A DNA stretch of 54,310 nucleotides from positions 1 to 54,310 of the forward strand of contig CALCJV010000113.1 in the NCBI GenBank assembly GCA_937967405.1, given 5' to 3'. How positions within the stretch are numbered: position 1 is the first letter of the stretch; each line of letters starts with the position of its first letter. Under the pieces are notes generated by a model that did not search any database, was not told the origin of the DNA, and worked only from the letters and a program-made list of their open reading frames with translations. Position numbers and translations under genes: made by a program. Positions 8,585 through 17,996 of this stretch are shown here, piece after piece. The DNA comes from an uncultured Chloroflexales bacterium. Lineage in GTDB: Bacteria; Chloroflexota; Chloroflexia; Chloroflexales; Chloroflexaceae.

Positions 8585-9393
8585 GCGGGTCGCTCAATCT
8601 GGGCGAGTTCGCGCACCTTTGCACCAATGTCTGGCGCAGTCACCAGAGCCTCGCCCACCAGCACCGCATCCACGCCACACTGCTGCAAGCGTAGCACATC
8701 GGCGGCGGTGAAGATGCCACTTTCGCTGACGAGGAGCGGATGATGGTTGGCATCGCGGCGCAGGTGGGCCGCGATCTGCTCGGTGATTTCAAGGTGGGTC
8801 TCAAAGGTGTGGAGATCGCGGTTATTCACGCCGATGATGGCCGCTCCAGCGGCAATCGCCCGTTCACATTCGGTGCGGGTATGCACTTCAACCAGCGCGT
8901 ACATACCGAGGGTGTGCGTTAGCCGCAGCAGTTCTTGCAACGTTGCATCATCGAGGGCCGCGACAATCAACAGAACTGCATCTGCACCATAGGCACGGGC
9001 TTCGTAAATCTGATACGGGTCAATCAGGAAATCCTTCCGGAGCACGGGCGTAGTGATCGGCAATTGACGGATGCCCTCAAGGAACTTCAGCGTGCCTTGA
9101 AAGAAGCGGGTATCGGTCAAGACCGAAATTGCGCTCGCACCGTTTTGGCTGTAGGTCTGGGCAAGCTCCAGATGGTTGAAGGCTTCAAGCAAGACCCCCC
9201 GACTAGGCGAGGCTTTTTTCACTTCGGCAATCAATGTCACCCGTTCGGGATGGTGCAGGGCGGCGGCAACATCGCGCACGGCGGGTGCAGCCGCAAGCCG
9301 GGCGTGCAGCTGCGCTAACGGAACTTTGGCTTGCTGGCGGGCAACTTCGATCCGCTTGTGGGCCAAGATGCGCGTTAGCACTGAATCAGACAT
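8581..9393 (-). CDS. trpC: Indole-3-glycerol phosphate synthase
   Basis: TrpC closes the ring of carboxyphenylaminodeoxyribulose phosphate to indole-3-glycerol phosphate in tryptophan synthesis. The 270-residue (beta/alpha)8 barrel has the expected motifs in order: LIAEVKKASPSRGVL (catalytic Lys), VLRKDFLIDPYQIYEARAYG, IIGVNNRDLHTFETHL and LLVSESGI. It is a stand-alone enzyme without a TrpF fusion. The ATG shares one base with the TAA of the channel gene upstream, and the stop overlaps the metalloprotease start, so it sits inside a tightly packed minus-strand operon. The substrate-producing trpD lies one gene upstream, and trpA is 33 kb away. Confidence 0.97.
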   Translation of the reverse strand: MSDSVLTRILAHKRIEVARQQAKVPLAQLHARLAAAPAVRDVAAALHHPERVTLIAEVKKASPSRGVLLEAFNHLELAQTYSQNGASAISVLTDTRFFQGTLKFLEGIRQLPITTPVLRKDFLIDPYQIYEARAYGADAVLLIVAALDDATLQELLRLTHTLGMYALVEVHTRTECERAIAAGAAIIGVNNRDLHTFETHLEITEQIAAHLRRDANHHPLLVSESGIFTAADVLRLQQCGVDAVLVGEALVTAPDIGAKVRELAQIERPA

Positions 9394-11429
9394 TAGTCAT
9401 CCTCTCTCTCTGGGATTGTTCGCAAGGAGGAGCGCGTGCCCGCGATGGGCAGGGCCGTGGCGGAGCTGGGTGCGGCGGGAATTGTATCACGCGGCACTAA
9501 CGACAACTCGGCTTGCGGTGCTGATTTCCACGTGCCTTCGATCTGGAAGACGGCAGCGTTTGCGCCTTTCGCCCGCAGTTCCGCAATTTGATTAACCCCG
9601 GCAAGCAGTAATAACTTATCGCCAATGGCAATCACCTGTTCGGCCGAAGGAGCCAGCGCATGTTCATTGTAGCGATGGATCGCAGCGACGATGATCCCCG
9701 TTTTCTCGCGAATTTGGCGGATACTTCGGCCGACAAAGATACTATCGGGCAGGACTTGCTCTGTTGCTGTCGCCAAGAGCTTTTCCCCAAGCGCAAGCGC
9801 ATAGGCGTTGTTGTCGAGCAGGGCGGCGGCGGCCAGCGTCGGCGCGGCCAGCGTAGATGAGCTAAAGGCACTGTGGTCGCCAAACATGCTCTCAAGCTGG
9901 CCAGCCACTTCGTCGTTGAAGACGCGCACGACAAGATGCACGTCGGGGCGGATGCGCCGCACCTCTAGCCCAATCTTGAGGTTGGTCAAGTGATCGGATG
10001 TGACAGCTACTACCGAGTAAGCCTGTTCGATCCCCGCAGCTTGCAACACATCCTCTTCAGCTGCACTCCCGTAGATGATTGGGATGCCGTTCGACTCGAT
10101 CTCACGGACAAAGTCAGTCGGTTGTTCGGCAATCACTACAACGTCTGGGCACGGGTTCATTTGGCTCAGCACCCGCACCAAGCGGTAGCCGACGCGCCCT
10201 ACCCCACATACAATCACACGGTTGTAAGCGGGGGTAATGATCTGCGGCGTATCCAAGCCGAGCGTGGCCCAAATCTGGCTGCGCGAACGGCTATGCCGCC
10301 ACGCCTCAGCAAGACGTGGGAGCGTGCCCATGAGCAAGATGCGGTCGCCCGAATACAGCCCCATCGTACCCGTCGGGCGCATATTCCATGTGCCATTGCG
10401 GGACAAGTAGCCGATCAATTGCACATTAAAGTCCTGCTCAATGCGGTAGACGAGGGTTTCGAGCCGTCTTCCGGCGATCACTTCCAGCTCGGCAATACCA
10501 ATTAGGCCCTCCTTGAGAGGCAGGACCGTGCGGACTCCTTTGGAGACAGCGGCGGCAGCCAGCGTTGGGGCTGAGATTGAGGATGAGCTGAAGGCGGAGT
10601 TGGGCCCAAAGTTGCTCGCTTCAATGCGGCGGTCGAGGCGTTCGTCAAAAATCCGCATCACAACCCGCAAGTCAGGGCGCAACCGGCGGGCCGCTAAGCC
10701 AATCTCAATATTGAGCAGGTCGTTATTGACGGCGGAAATCAAGCCGCGAGCGCGTTCTATCCCAGCGTGATTGAGGGTTTTGGTGGCACGCGCATCACCA
10801 TGAATCACCGGCACATTCAGCGAGTGCAAAATCGGGATAAGGTCGTTGGTGGAGTCCATCTCAATCACGACCACATCTTCACCCGCATCGAGGAGCTGCA
10901 ACACGACGCGATAGGAGACGCGCCCCAACCCACAAATGATGACATGATTTTTGATCGTACTAGCGAGGGCAATCTGCCAGTCAGCAATGCGATCATTCTT
11001 GTCAAGCAATCGCCGCCCAAAATCAAAAGCACTTTGGACTACGAAGATCAGTCCAAGCAAGGGGAGCATAAAGAACAAGATTTTCCCAAGCGGATCATCA
11101 GCGGGAAAATCTACCGGAACCTCCCCCAACATGGTCATGAAAGTGTTAAAAAAGCTCTCGACGGGGCCGAAAGTTTCTTTCACATTTGGGGTTGATGGGT
11201 CTCGATCATACCAGATGCTGAAGTATAAGCTCCCTATCAACAGCAGAGCCAGCAAGCCAATCAGGGGCACCCGTGATTCTTTGACGAGTTGACGGAGATC
11301 GTACCATTGGGCTTGCAGCCAGCGTCGCCGCGAGAGTTGGGCCCGTTCGGCTTGTAGGCGTTCAAGGGTAGTAGCTTTGGGCGCGGTGTCAATTAAAGGG
11401 CGCGTTGTCGGTGAGCTATTGGTTTGCAT
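9393..11429 (-). CDS. Membrane ion channel with two RCK (TrkA-N) domains
   Basis: A 678-residue protein with two N-terminal membrane helices (about 48-66 and 108-130) flanking a re-entrant pore-like loop, followed by two tandem regulator-of-conductance (TrkA-N/RCK) units. Each unit starts with a nucleotide-binding glycine motif (VIICGLGRVSYRVV and VIVCGVGRVGYRLV) and contains a copy of the AFSSS..SAPTLAAAA region. The likely role is ligand-gated cation movement. The pore loop reads FMTMLGEVPVDFP, so the canonical TVGYG potassium filter is not there; this recalls the plant CASTOR/POLLUX-like group more than KcsA-type channels. It overlaps trpC by one base and follows trpD by 107 bases. Selectivity is open. 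Confidence 0.88.
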   Translation of the reverse strand: MQTNSSPTTRPLIDTAPKATTLERLQAERAQLSRRRWLQAQWYDLRQLVKESRVPLIGLLALLLIGSLYFSIWYDRDPSTPNVKETFGPVESFFNTFMTMLGEVPVDFPADDPLGKILFFMLPLLGLIFVVQSAFDFGRRLLDKNDRIADWQIALASTIKNHVIICGLGRVSYRVVLQLLDAGEDVVVIEMDSTNDLIPILHSLNVPVIHGDARATKTLNHAGIERARGLISAVNNDLLNIEIGLAARRLRPDLRVVMRIFDERLDRRIEASNFGPNSAFSSSSISAPTLAAAAVSKGVRTVLPLKEGLIGIAELEVIAGRRLETLVYRIEQDFNVQLIGYLSRNGTWNMRPTGTMGLYSGDRILLMGTLPRLAEAWRHSRSRSQIWATLGLDTPQIITPAYNRVIVCGVGRVGYRLVRVLSQMNPCPDVVVIAEQPTDFVREIESNGIPIIYGSAAEEDVLQAAGIEQAYSVVAVTSDHLTNLKIGLEVRRIRPDVHLVVRVFNDEVAGQLESMFGDHSAFSSSTLAAPTLAAAALLDNNAYALALGEKLLATATEQVLPDSIFVGRSIRQIREKTGIIVAAIHRYNEHALAPSAEQVIAIGDKLLLLAGVNQIAELRAKGANAAVFQIEGTWKSAPQAELSLVPRDTIPAAPSSATALPIAGTRSSLRTIPEREDD

Positions 11430-11536
11430 CTAGACATCCTCCGTGAAGTGGGTATGATTGTGTGGTTCTCACGTACCATACGAAATAACCGAACTTGCGG
11501 TTGCATGATTGATTGCAAAGCGGGTGCTCACCTTAG

Positions 11537-12574
11537 TCAGGGGGCCGCAGCTGCTGCGCTACGGCTGATCTGTATGAACTGTTCGAGGCAGGCCGCGGCG
11601 TGCCCCTGATCGAGGCTTTGACGCGCACGGTCTAGCCCTTCCGCAAAATCGGTTACGGCATCGGCCGCGACTAGTGCTGCTGCCGCATTGAGCAGCACCA
11701 CGTCGCGGCGGGGGCTATGGTCGTGTCCATCCAAGATGGCCCGAGTAATGGTGGCGTTGGTGGCCGCATCGCCCCCACGTAAGTGGCTGTTGGCGGCGGT
11801 GGGTAAGCCGAGCGTGCTTGGATCAAGTTCGATCCGGCGCGGAGCGATGCCCGCCCGAACCTCATACACTAGGGCCGTCCCGCTCAGGTTGAGTTCATCC
11901 ATGCCGCCGTGCCCATGCACAACTAGGGCGTGGATCGTATCGAGGTAGCTCAGGGCATGGGCCAGAGTCTCTGCCAACGCGGGCGTGGCCACGCCCAACA
12001 CTTGATGGCGTGCGCCGGCGGGATTGGTGAGGGGGCCTAAGATATTAAATACCGTGCGGATGCCGATCTCGCGGCGCACTGGGGCGACGTAGCGCATGGC
12101 GGGATGGAAGCGCGGCGCAAACATAAAGCCGATGCCGGTGGCGTGCAGGGTCTCAGCCACGCCGGCTGCGTCGAGATCAATGGCTGCGCCGAGAGCTTCG
12201 AGCAGGTCGGCACTTCCGCTGGTACTCGACATGGCGCGATTGCCGTGCTTGGCTACTGGTACGCCTGCGCCAGCCACAACAAACGCGGCTGTGGTACTGA
12301 TGTTAAAGGTCCCAGTGCCATCGCCGCCCGTGCCGCACGTATCCACCAAGCCGGGCAGATTCACCTCTACAGGGGTGACTTTGGCCCGCATCACCTGCGC
12401 CATGCCCGCAATCTCAGTATCCTGTTCGCCCTTCAGGTGCAGAGCCATCAGCAGGGCGGCAATCTGGGCGGGCGTTGCTGCGCCACTCATGATCGTCTCC
12501 ATCACGGCGGCGGCGGCATCCCGATCAAGATGCTGGCCGGCACTCACATGGCGAATCGCTTCACGTATCTCCAC
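11537..12574 (-). CDS. trpD: Anthranilate phosphoribosyltransferase
   Basis: TrpD transfers the phosphoribosyl group of PRPP to anthranilate, the second step of tryptophan synthesis. The 345-residue protein carries the PRPP/Mg loop DTCGTGGDGTGTFNIST, followed by AKHGNRAMSSTSGSADLLEALG and the RREIGIRTVFNILGPLTNPA segment. The frame is open to a TTG at 12598, but the GTG at 12574 is preferred: AGGAGG lies 8 bases before it and this N-terminus (VEIREAIRHV) fits the family. It starts 20 bases after the S41-like gene on the same strand. Anthranilate synthase (trpE/G) is not in view. Confidence 0.96.
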   Translation of the reverse strand: MEIREAIRHVSAGQHLDRDAAAAVMETIMSGAATPAQIAALLMALHLKGEQDTEIAGMAQVMRAKVTPVEVNLPGLVDTCGTGGDGTGTFNISTTAAFVVAGAGVPVAKHGNRAMSSTSGSADLLEALGAAIDLDAAGVAETLHATGIGFMFAPRFHPAMRYVAPVRREIGIRTVFNILGPLTNPAGARHQVLGVATPALAETLAHALSYLDTIHALVVHGHGGMDELNLSGTALVYEVRAGIAPRRIELDPSTLGLPTAANSHLRGGDAATNATITRAILDGHDHSPRRDVVLLNAAAALVAADAVTDFAEGLDRARQSLDQGHAAACLEQFIQISRSAAAAAP

Positions 12575-12594
12575 AGCTGAGTCCTCCTTCAGCT

Positions 12595-14004
12595 TCAATC
12601 ATCATCCAGTGCTACCCCCAGATGGCGCAGGGCGGCGAGAATCTGCGGGTCATTCAGATCGCCATACAGCGTCCAGTCTACATCCAGCAGTTCATCGGGC
12701 TGCACACCGCGGCCCTCTAGCTCGGTTCCGTTGCGAAGCCGGAAGCCTTCTTGGGCGACCCACAAGCGCGTCCCGTGTTGGAATTCGTAGGCATAGATGG
12801 TTTCGGTGTTGCCCGCCGTCGGCACGCCGATCACGTAGGCTCCGGCTTCGGCTTGGAGAATAGCCGCCAGCACTTCGGCATACGAAGCCGTCTCCCGATC
12901 TACGAGCACGACGAGCGGCACGTCGCGCAGATCGGGGCGGCGCAGATCGCGGATGGTCATCGCACGGATGCCGTTGCGATCAAAGAAGAAGCCTGCATTG
13001 CCTTGCACAAAATGCGCTAGCACGCCCTGTAGCACATCGCGCCAGCCACCCGGATTGCCGCGCAGGTCAATCACCAAGCCCCGCAGTGGGCGTTCGACGA
13101 CGAGATCATTGAGAACCCCGGTGATCTGTTCATGCATATCGTTGATCCAGAGCGTGGGGACGCTGAGGTAGCCGACATCGTGCGGCAGGCGTTGGGCGTA
13201 GGGCGTGATGCGTCCTTGTACGGGCTGGCGGATTAGCACCACCTCGCGCTGCTCAATGCTTTGGTCAGTGCCTTTAGAGCGCACCACTGTGAGCCGCACG
13301 GGGGTTCCTGCTTGCCCGTTGATCTCGCCCCCCGCAACCATGGGAATGCCATCTATCGCTACGATCCGGTCACGGCGTTGCAATCCAGCTTGTTGGGCGG
13401 GGCTGCCTTCGATCACATGCTGGATCATCACCCCATCGCGGGTGGGGCGGGTAATTACCCCGATCCCAACCTGCTCGGTGCGTCCACTCCGTAGGAGTGT
13501 CTCGGCAACGGCAGCATCTGGCGGTAGGAAGCGCGAGTGCTGATCGTTGAGGCGTTGCACCATCGCGCCCATCAGGTCGTAGAACTCTTGATCGGAGCTG
13601 GCGGCGGTGATGCGGGGCAGGTATTCGCTCCAGATGGCGGGCCAGTCTAGCCCGCCAAAGTCGGCATAGATATAGTGTTGATTGATGGTCTGCCACACGT
13701 CACGGAACATGGTGTGGCGTTCATTCAGCGTGAGCGGCGGCTGACTGGGCGCATGCTCGGCAACGTTCGGCTGGGTGTGGGCTGGGCGCGGGGTTGGGCT
13801 CGGCAACGGTGGCGGAGGGGTGGCACGGGCCGTGGGGCTGTGGGTAGGGCTAGGGGCTAGGTGTAGGGTAGGTGAATAGTGCGTGGGGAACACAGCAGGT
13901 GCAGCCGCATCGCTCATAGCCACAGCTGCAAGCGAGGAGCCGCATCCGCTCAACCAGAGCGGGGCCACACAGAGGATGCAAAACCAGATTTGCACGACAC
14001 GCAT
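12595..14004 (-). CDS. S41 (C-terminal processing) peptidase-like lipoprotein with PDZ domain
   Basis: A 469-residue exported protein: signal peptide with lipobox LSGC (Cys21), a Pro/Thr-rich linker to about residue 90, a helical region, a PDZ domain (IEGSPAQQAGLQRRDRIVAIDG) and the S41 core (LRGLVIDLRGNPGGW, VPLVVLVDRETASYAEVLAAIL, GVPTAGNTE). CtpA-type enzymes use a Ser-Lys dyad to cleave C-terminal tails in the cell envelope. A Ser is present in ETASYAEV, but the position of the usual Lys (TFGKG in the family) reads TAGNT here, so the enzyme may be inactive or use another base. It starts 21 bases after the transpeptidase gene, which suggests a joint role in wall remodelling (inference). 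Confidence 0.88.
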   Translation of the reverse strand: MRVVQIWFCILCVAPLWLSGCGSSLAAVAMSDAAAPAVFPTHYSPTLHLAPSPTHSPTARATPPPPLPSPTPRPAHTQPNVAEHAPSQPPLTLNERHTMFRDVWQTINQHYIYADFGGLDWPAIWSEYLPRITAASSDQEFYDLMGAMVQRLNDQHSRFLPPDAAVAETLLRSGRTEQVGIGVITRPTRDGVMIQHVIEGSPAQQAGLQRRDRIVAIDGIPMVAGGEINGQAGTPVRLTVVRSKGTDQSIEQREVVLIRQPVQGRITPYAQRLPHDVGYLSVPTLWINDMHEQITGVLNDLVVERPLRGLVIDLRGNPGGWRDVLQGVLAHFVQGNAGFFFDRNGIRAMTIRDLRRPDLRDVPLVVLVDRETASYAEVLAAILQAEAGAYVIGVPTAGNTETIYAYEFQHGTRLWVAQEGFRLRNGTELEGRGVQPDELLDVDWTLYGDLNDPQILAALRHLGVALDDD

Positions 14005-14025
14005 GGTTGGTAGTTCCTGTCTGCG

Positions 14026-15750
14026 TTATTCAAGCGCAAAGGCAGCGGCAAGGACTTCGCCGGCTAATGCCGCACCGACACTACTGCCTTCGCCGCCACT
14101 CTCGATCATTACTGCCACAGCATAACGTGGATTGTCAAGCGGCGCAACCGCAATAAACCACGCATGTGGCACGGCACCGGGCACATGCTCGCCGGTGCCC
14201 GATTTGCCGCCAACGGGGATGCCGGGCAGATACTCGCGAATGATACTGCCGAAGCCATAATCAGCAACGGCTTTGAAGTTGCCCATCATGCGCGTGGCGG
14301 TGGCGGATGACATCGCCCGCCGAATCACGGTGGGGCTTTGCTGCTTGATCAGCACCCCATCAGGGCGCACCACGTGCTGCACCAGATAGGGCTGCATCAT
14401 TACCCCATCGTTGGCAATCGTGGCTGCGAGCATGGCCATTTGTAGAGGGGTGACAAGCAACTGTCCCTGCCCGTAGCCCGTATCAGCCAGCGCGGCGGGA
14501 CGAGCGAGGAAGTTCTCTTGCACATACAGGCGACTGGGGGCAGTAGCCAGATCGGTAAAGCGGGCGTAGCGTGGTGGGGCATCTTGCGGGCGGAAGAAAT
14601 CGAGCAGTGCCGCTTGCCGCTCAAAGGTCTCTGGCCCCAGCCGCAACGCATACTGGGCAAAGGCCGTGTTGCACGAATAGGCAAATACTCGCTCCAGATT
14701 GGATGGATCGCCGGTGAGGGAGGCCAAGCCAGCGACGGCATTCACCACTGGTGGTGCACCCACTTCAGTGGGCAGTTGCTCAAGACAGCGAATGTTGTCG
14801 GGGTCTGCTTGCTGCGGATGCTCTAGAGCCGCGACTGCCGTGAAAGTTTTGAAGGTGGAGCCGGGTGGGTATTGCCCCTGCGTCGGGCGATTGAGCAGGG
14901 GTTGGCCTGCGCCATCGCTATTGAGCATGGCCCAATACGCACTCATGCGCTCGTTTTCGAGGTTCCAATCGGGCGTGCTATAGTTAAAGCTCAGCCCGCG
15001 CGGATCGAACGAGGGCGCAGTTGCCATAGCGAGCACCTCGCCCGTGCGTGGCTGAAGCACCACTACTGAGCCACGCCCGCGACTGGTAAGCAGGGCGTAG
15101 GCGCGGGCTTGCAGATCTGCATTCAGGGTTAAGGTCAAGTCGTTGCCTTCTTGCGGGCGATTGAGGAGATTATTCTCGATCAGTTGCATCCCCTGCCCGC
15201 GATTGCCGGTGAGGAATTCGCTATAGGTGGCTTCGAGGCCACTTTGCCCGTAGCGCGTGCTAAAGAAGCCGGTGATATTGGCAAATGCGCCGGGATCATA
15301 GCCCTCGTCGAGGATTGGGTAGGTGCGCTGCACGAAGCCACTCGGCAGTACCTCGCGGGAGACCAGCAGGCGGTTGTTGCGATCAGCGATGCGCCCGCGA
15401 ATGATGCGCTGCGCGGCGAGCACGGGGCGAATATTGGTGGTGACTTGGCCTGTCTCAGGGTCAATGAAGGTAAAGTTGTAGATCGTATCGGCATGCACCA
15501 CTTGCTGGCGCAACAACTGCATACTGATCATCGTGAAGCCGAGAGCTAGCACAGTTCCTAGATTGTAGAGGCTGCGCCCAGTGCCACGTGGTAACGGCTG
15601 CTGCCCACCCCATACGGCCACGGCTAAAAGCAGTGTTGCTGTCCACAAGCAGAGCAGCCAGCGTGTGTAGGCTTCTTCAGGTTGGAGCATACCGTAGCCA
15701 AGTAAGCCGACGGCACAGAGACTTACGCTAATTCGTATGAGTAGTCGCAT
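14026..15750 (-). CDS. Penicillin-binding transpeptidase (FtsI/PbpA-like)
   Basis: A 574-residue class B penicillin-binding protein that cross-links peptidoglycan outside the membrane. It opens with several hydrophobic segments (residues 5-20, 31-48 and 62-80), more than the single anchor usual for the family. It then has a dimerisation-type region and the transpeptidase domain with S298-T-F-K301 (PPGSTFKTF), S359-C-N361 and K516-S-G-T. The PbpA-like layout is usually paired with a FtsW/RodA polymerase, which is not next to it here. It lies 21 bases upstream of the S41-like gene on the same strand. The second class B protein of the window is mrdA at 28848-31229. Confidence 0.93.
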   Translation of the reverse strand: MRLLIRISVSLCAVGLLGYGMLQPEEAYTRWLLCLWTATLLLAVAVWGGQQPLPRGTGRSLYNLGTVLALGFTMISMQLLRQQVVHADTIYNFTFIDPETGQVTTNIRPVLAAQRIIRGRIADRNNRLLVSREVLPSGFVQRTYPILDEGYDPGAFANITGFFSTRYGQSGLEATYSEFLTGNRGQGMQLIENNLLNRPQEGNDLTLTLNADLQARAYALLTSRGRGSVVVLQPRTGEVLAMATAPSFDPRGLSFNYSTPDWNLENERMSAYWAMLNSDGAGQPLLNRPTQGQYPPGSTFKTFTAVAALEHPQQADPDNIRCLEQLPTEVGAPPVVNAVAGLASLTGDPSNLERVFAYSCNTAFAQYALRLGPETFERQAALLDFFRPQDAPPRYARFTDLATAPSRLYVQENFLARPAALADTGYGQGQLLVTPLQMAMLAATIANDGVMMQPYLVQHVVRPDGVLIKQQSPTVIRRAMSSATATRMMGNFKAVADYGFGSIIREYLPGIPVGGKSGTGEHVPGAVPHAWFIAVAPLDNPRYAVAVMIESGGEGSSVGAALAGEVLAAAFALE

Positions 15751-15886
15751 GGTGTCGGTTCTAGCTGGTGTGTTTGCATTGCGCTTCTCTCGGCGGGCAA
15801 GCGTAGCGGATGGTACCTGCGGGTCGGCCGCGATACTCCTCTATTGTAACCGAATTTGTCTTTACTGTTGTCGCCAATGGGTGTGC

Positions 15887-17068
15887 CTATGCCGTGTGCA
15901 GTGGTAGGGTTGGTGGTGGTTCAGCGGGAGTAAGTGGGAGCCGAGCATGCACCACCACCCCACCGTGGGTCTTCTCGCTGACTGAGAGTGTGCCATCAAG
16001 CTCGGCAAAGCAGTAATCAAGGGCCCGCAGGGCGTGCATACCGGGGCGCATGTATGTCCCATCGAGGAGACCGACACCATCATCCTCAATAGTGACTGTC
16101 ACAGCATCGCCGACAAAGCTCAACGTTAGGATCGCGGCATGGGCATTGGCGTGTTGGTCAATATTAACCAGAGCCTCCGTAGCAAGGCGCAGGAGCGTGC
16201 GCTGTTGCACGGGGCGCAGTGGCTGGGCTGGGCCGATATGGTTGAGGGTGAGCGTGACGGTGGTGTGCCGATTGAAGTGTTCCATCAGGCGGTGCAAAGC
16301 GGTATCAAAGCAGGTCTCAGTGGCGATGCTGGCGTGCATGGTTTGGCGAAGGTCGCTCATCTCTGGACGTGATGGGAGCAGTGCTGGGCATGCAGCTTCC
16401 GATTCGGTCTGGATTGCAGGCTGCAAGCGCGGCTTTTCGAGGAGTGTTGGTGCAAGCGGTTCGCCCCAGCGTTTGCGGCGTTCAATCGGGGGCGCGACTA
16501 CCGGTGGGCGGGGCAGGCTGGTGAAGCTGGCTACGTTAGGTTTGGGCAACGGCGCATATGGATTGGGGGGGCTGAGCAGGTAGTGTTGCACAAGCACCCA
16601 CAACGCACTAAAGGCGATAGGCAACTGGATGCGCGGAATGAGGGGGGGGAAGTCCGCTCCACTGAGGAGGGTACTGGCCCAAATGAGCAGCAGATCAACA
16701 CTCACGAAGATGCCTGTGGCAAGAATGGCGGTGCGCCAACCGAATAGCAACGCAGGGGTGATGAGGGCAGCTAAGGCATATGGATAGAACGGCAGCAGCT
16801 CGCTGCCACTGAAGAATACGATGAGCAAGGCAAGGAGGCCATCGCCGAGCAGGTAGAGTGGCTGAGCGCGGATCAGCGGCGTGTAGCTAGTGCGGGCGAA
16901 GGTCAGCCCCAAATTGAGCAATGCGATGAGGCTGAGCAGGATAAGGTTGGTCAGGGTGGGGGGGGCAGCTCCGATGCTAAGTGTGCTAACTGCACCAGCC
17001 CACGCCAGCCAGCGATAGGCAACCAGCAAGCCGGTGTTGCGGATAAGGAGTGTGTACCAGTCGTGCAT
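15887..17068 (-). CDS. Membrane sensor kinase-like protein with HATPase domain
   Basis: A 393-residue protein: about six hydrophobic segments in residues 8-165, a Pro-rich linker (about 165-235), and a C-terminal GHKL ATPase domain. The N-box is ATEALVNIDQHANAHA and the G1 box EDDGVGL, as in the NarL/LiaS-type histidine kinases. The usual phospho-acceptor motif (R-I-A-R-E-L-H-D) before the ATPase is not recognisable; MSDLRQTMHAS is the only histidine-bearing candidate. It may be a divergent kinase, or an ATPase that no longer autophosphorylates. No response regulator is adjacent. It is separated by 136 bases from the transpeptidase gene and 144 bases from the glycosylase gene. Confidence 0.8.
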   Translation of the reverse strand: MHDWYTLLIRNTGLLVAYRWLAWAGAVSTLSIGAAPPTLTNLILLSLIALLNLGLTFARTSYTPLIRAQPLYLLGDGLLALLIVFFSGSELLPFYPYALAALITPALLFGWRTAILATGIFVSVDLLLIWASTLLSGADFPPLIPRIQLPIAFSALWVLVQHYLLSPPNPYAPLPKPNVASFTSLPRPPVVAPPIERRKRWGEPLAPTLLEKPRLQPAIQTESEAACPALLPSRPEMSDLRQTMHASIATETCFDTALHRLMEHFNRHTTVTLTLNHIGPAQPLRPVQQRTLLRLATEALVNIDQHANAHAAILTLSFVGDAVTVTIEDDGVGLLDGTYMRPGMHALRALDYCFAELDGTLSVSEKTHGGVVVHARLPLTPAEPPPTLPLHTA

Positions 17069-17212
17069 AGTGTGCCTGCGCCCCGCGTGTGTGCATGGGT
17101 ATGCTACCGCAGTGGATCAATACTATATTGCATCTAAACCAACTATAGTGTAGCAAAAAGTTGAGTGTAGGGCAAGCGCGTGATCAGCGGGCGACAGGTG
17201 CGTTGGGCGAGT

Positions 17213-17902
17213 TCAGGGTGTGGGGTGGGGCAATGTGGCGACAAATGCTTGCAACCCGCGTGCAAAGAGCTGTGCCCCGCCTTGAGCTGGGTGGCGGATT
17301 TTGTGGTGGGGGATATTCAGCCACGTCAAGGCGCGGTGGGCACTGTTGCCCATGGCGAGCACGGGCAGGGTCGGGAACAGCGCCCGAAACTGGAGCAGGA
17401 AGCTCTGTCCGTCGCGTAACTCGCTGCTGCGCGGGGGGCGGTTGCTGTGTGGTTGGTTGGCGCGGTGGGGATGGAAGGGGTAGGCATTCCAGCCTGCTGC
17501 GCGTACCTTCAGCTGGGCGAGGGTACGCCAAACAATCGTGGCGGTCTGTTCGCGCAGCAGCTTGCCGTCGTGTTCAGCGAGGGCAAAGCCGTGCTGTGTG
17601 CCAAACATATTAAGTGGGGCAACCCCGCGCACAAGGAGATCGTCGCTGGTGAAGGGAACGCCGGTGCGCCGCGCTCCGCGATAACCGGGAGCTTCAGCAA
17701 TTAGGAGCAGTTCTGGTGGCTCAGCTACGGCGAGCGTGAGGGCGCGGTGTAAGTTGGTGCGCCGTTGGGCATTCGCGGCAAGCGTGGTCGGTTCGGTGGC
17801 ATCGGCGGCGTATTGGTTGGTGACATCCGGCGGGGTTGTTGCCCGAGTGAGAAGGAGTAACAGTTCATCAATGCGTTGCTGCTGATCAGGTGTGATCGTC
17901 AT
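17213..17902 (-). CDS. Uracil-DNA glycosylase superfamily protein
   Basis: A 229-residue protein with the fold signatures of the uracil-DNA glycosylase superfamily, which removes uracil or related bases from DNA. IAEAPGYRGARRTGVPF corresponds to the water-activating and substrate loop, WNAYPFHPH to the middle motif, VLAMGNSAHRAL to the sheet before the last loop, and IRHPAQGG to the terminal H-P-(S/A) DNA-intercalation loop. It lacks the four clustered cysteines of the iron-sulfur family 4 enzymes, so it belongs to one of the less studied subfamilies. It reads away from the small-protein island and may be a single-gene unit. Confidence 0.8.
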   Translation of the reverse strand: MTITPDQQQRIDELLLLLTRATTPPDVTNQYAADATEPTTLAANAQRRTNLHRALTLAVAEPPELLLIAEAPGYRGARRTGVPFTSDDLLVRGVAPLNMFGTQHGFALAEHDGKLLREQTATIVWRTLAQLKVRAAGWNAYPFHPHRANQPHSNRPPRSSELRDGQSFLLQFRALFPTLPVLAMGNSAHRALTWLNIPHHKIRHPAQGGAQLFARGLQAFVATLPHPTP

Positions 17903-17996
17903 ACTCTTAGTCTACCTGATCTGTCAAGGGGCGATGCCGTGAGGCGAGATGCGCTTAATGTGGGATTCTGCCGGAGAGGAGCAACATGGCGTAGTT

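Noticed and set aside
12575..12598. TTG at 12598 as the trpD start
   Set aside because: The AGGAGG ribosome site lies inside that extension and serves the GTG at 12574.
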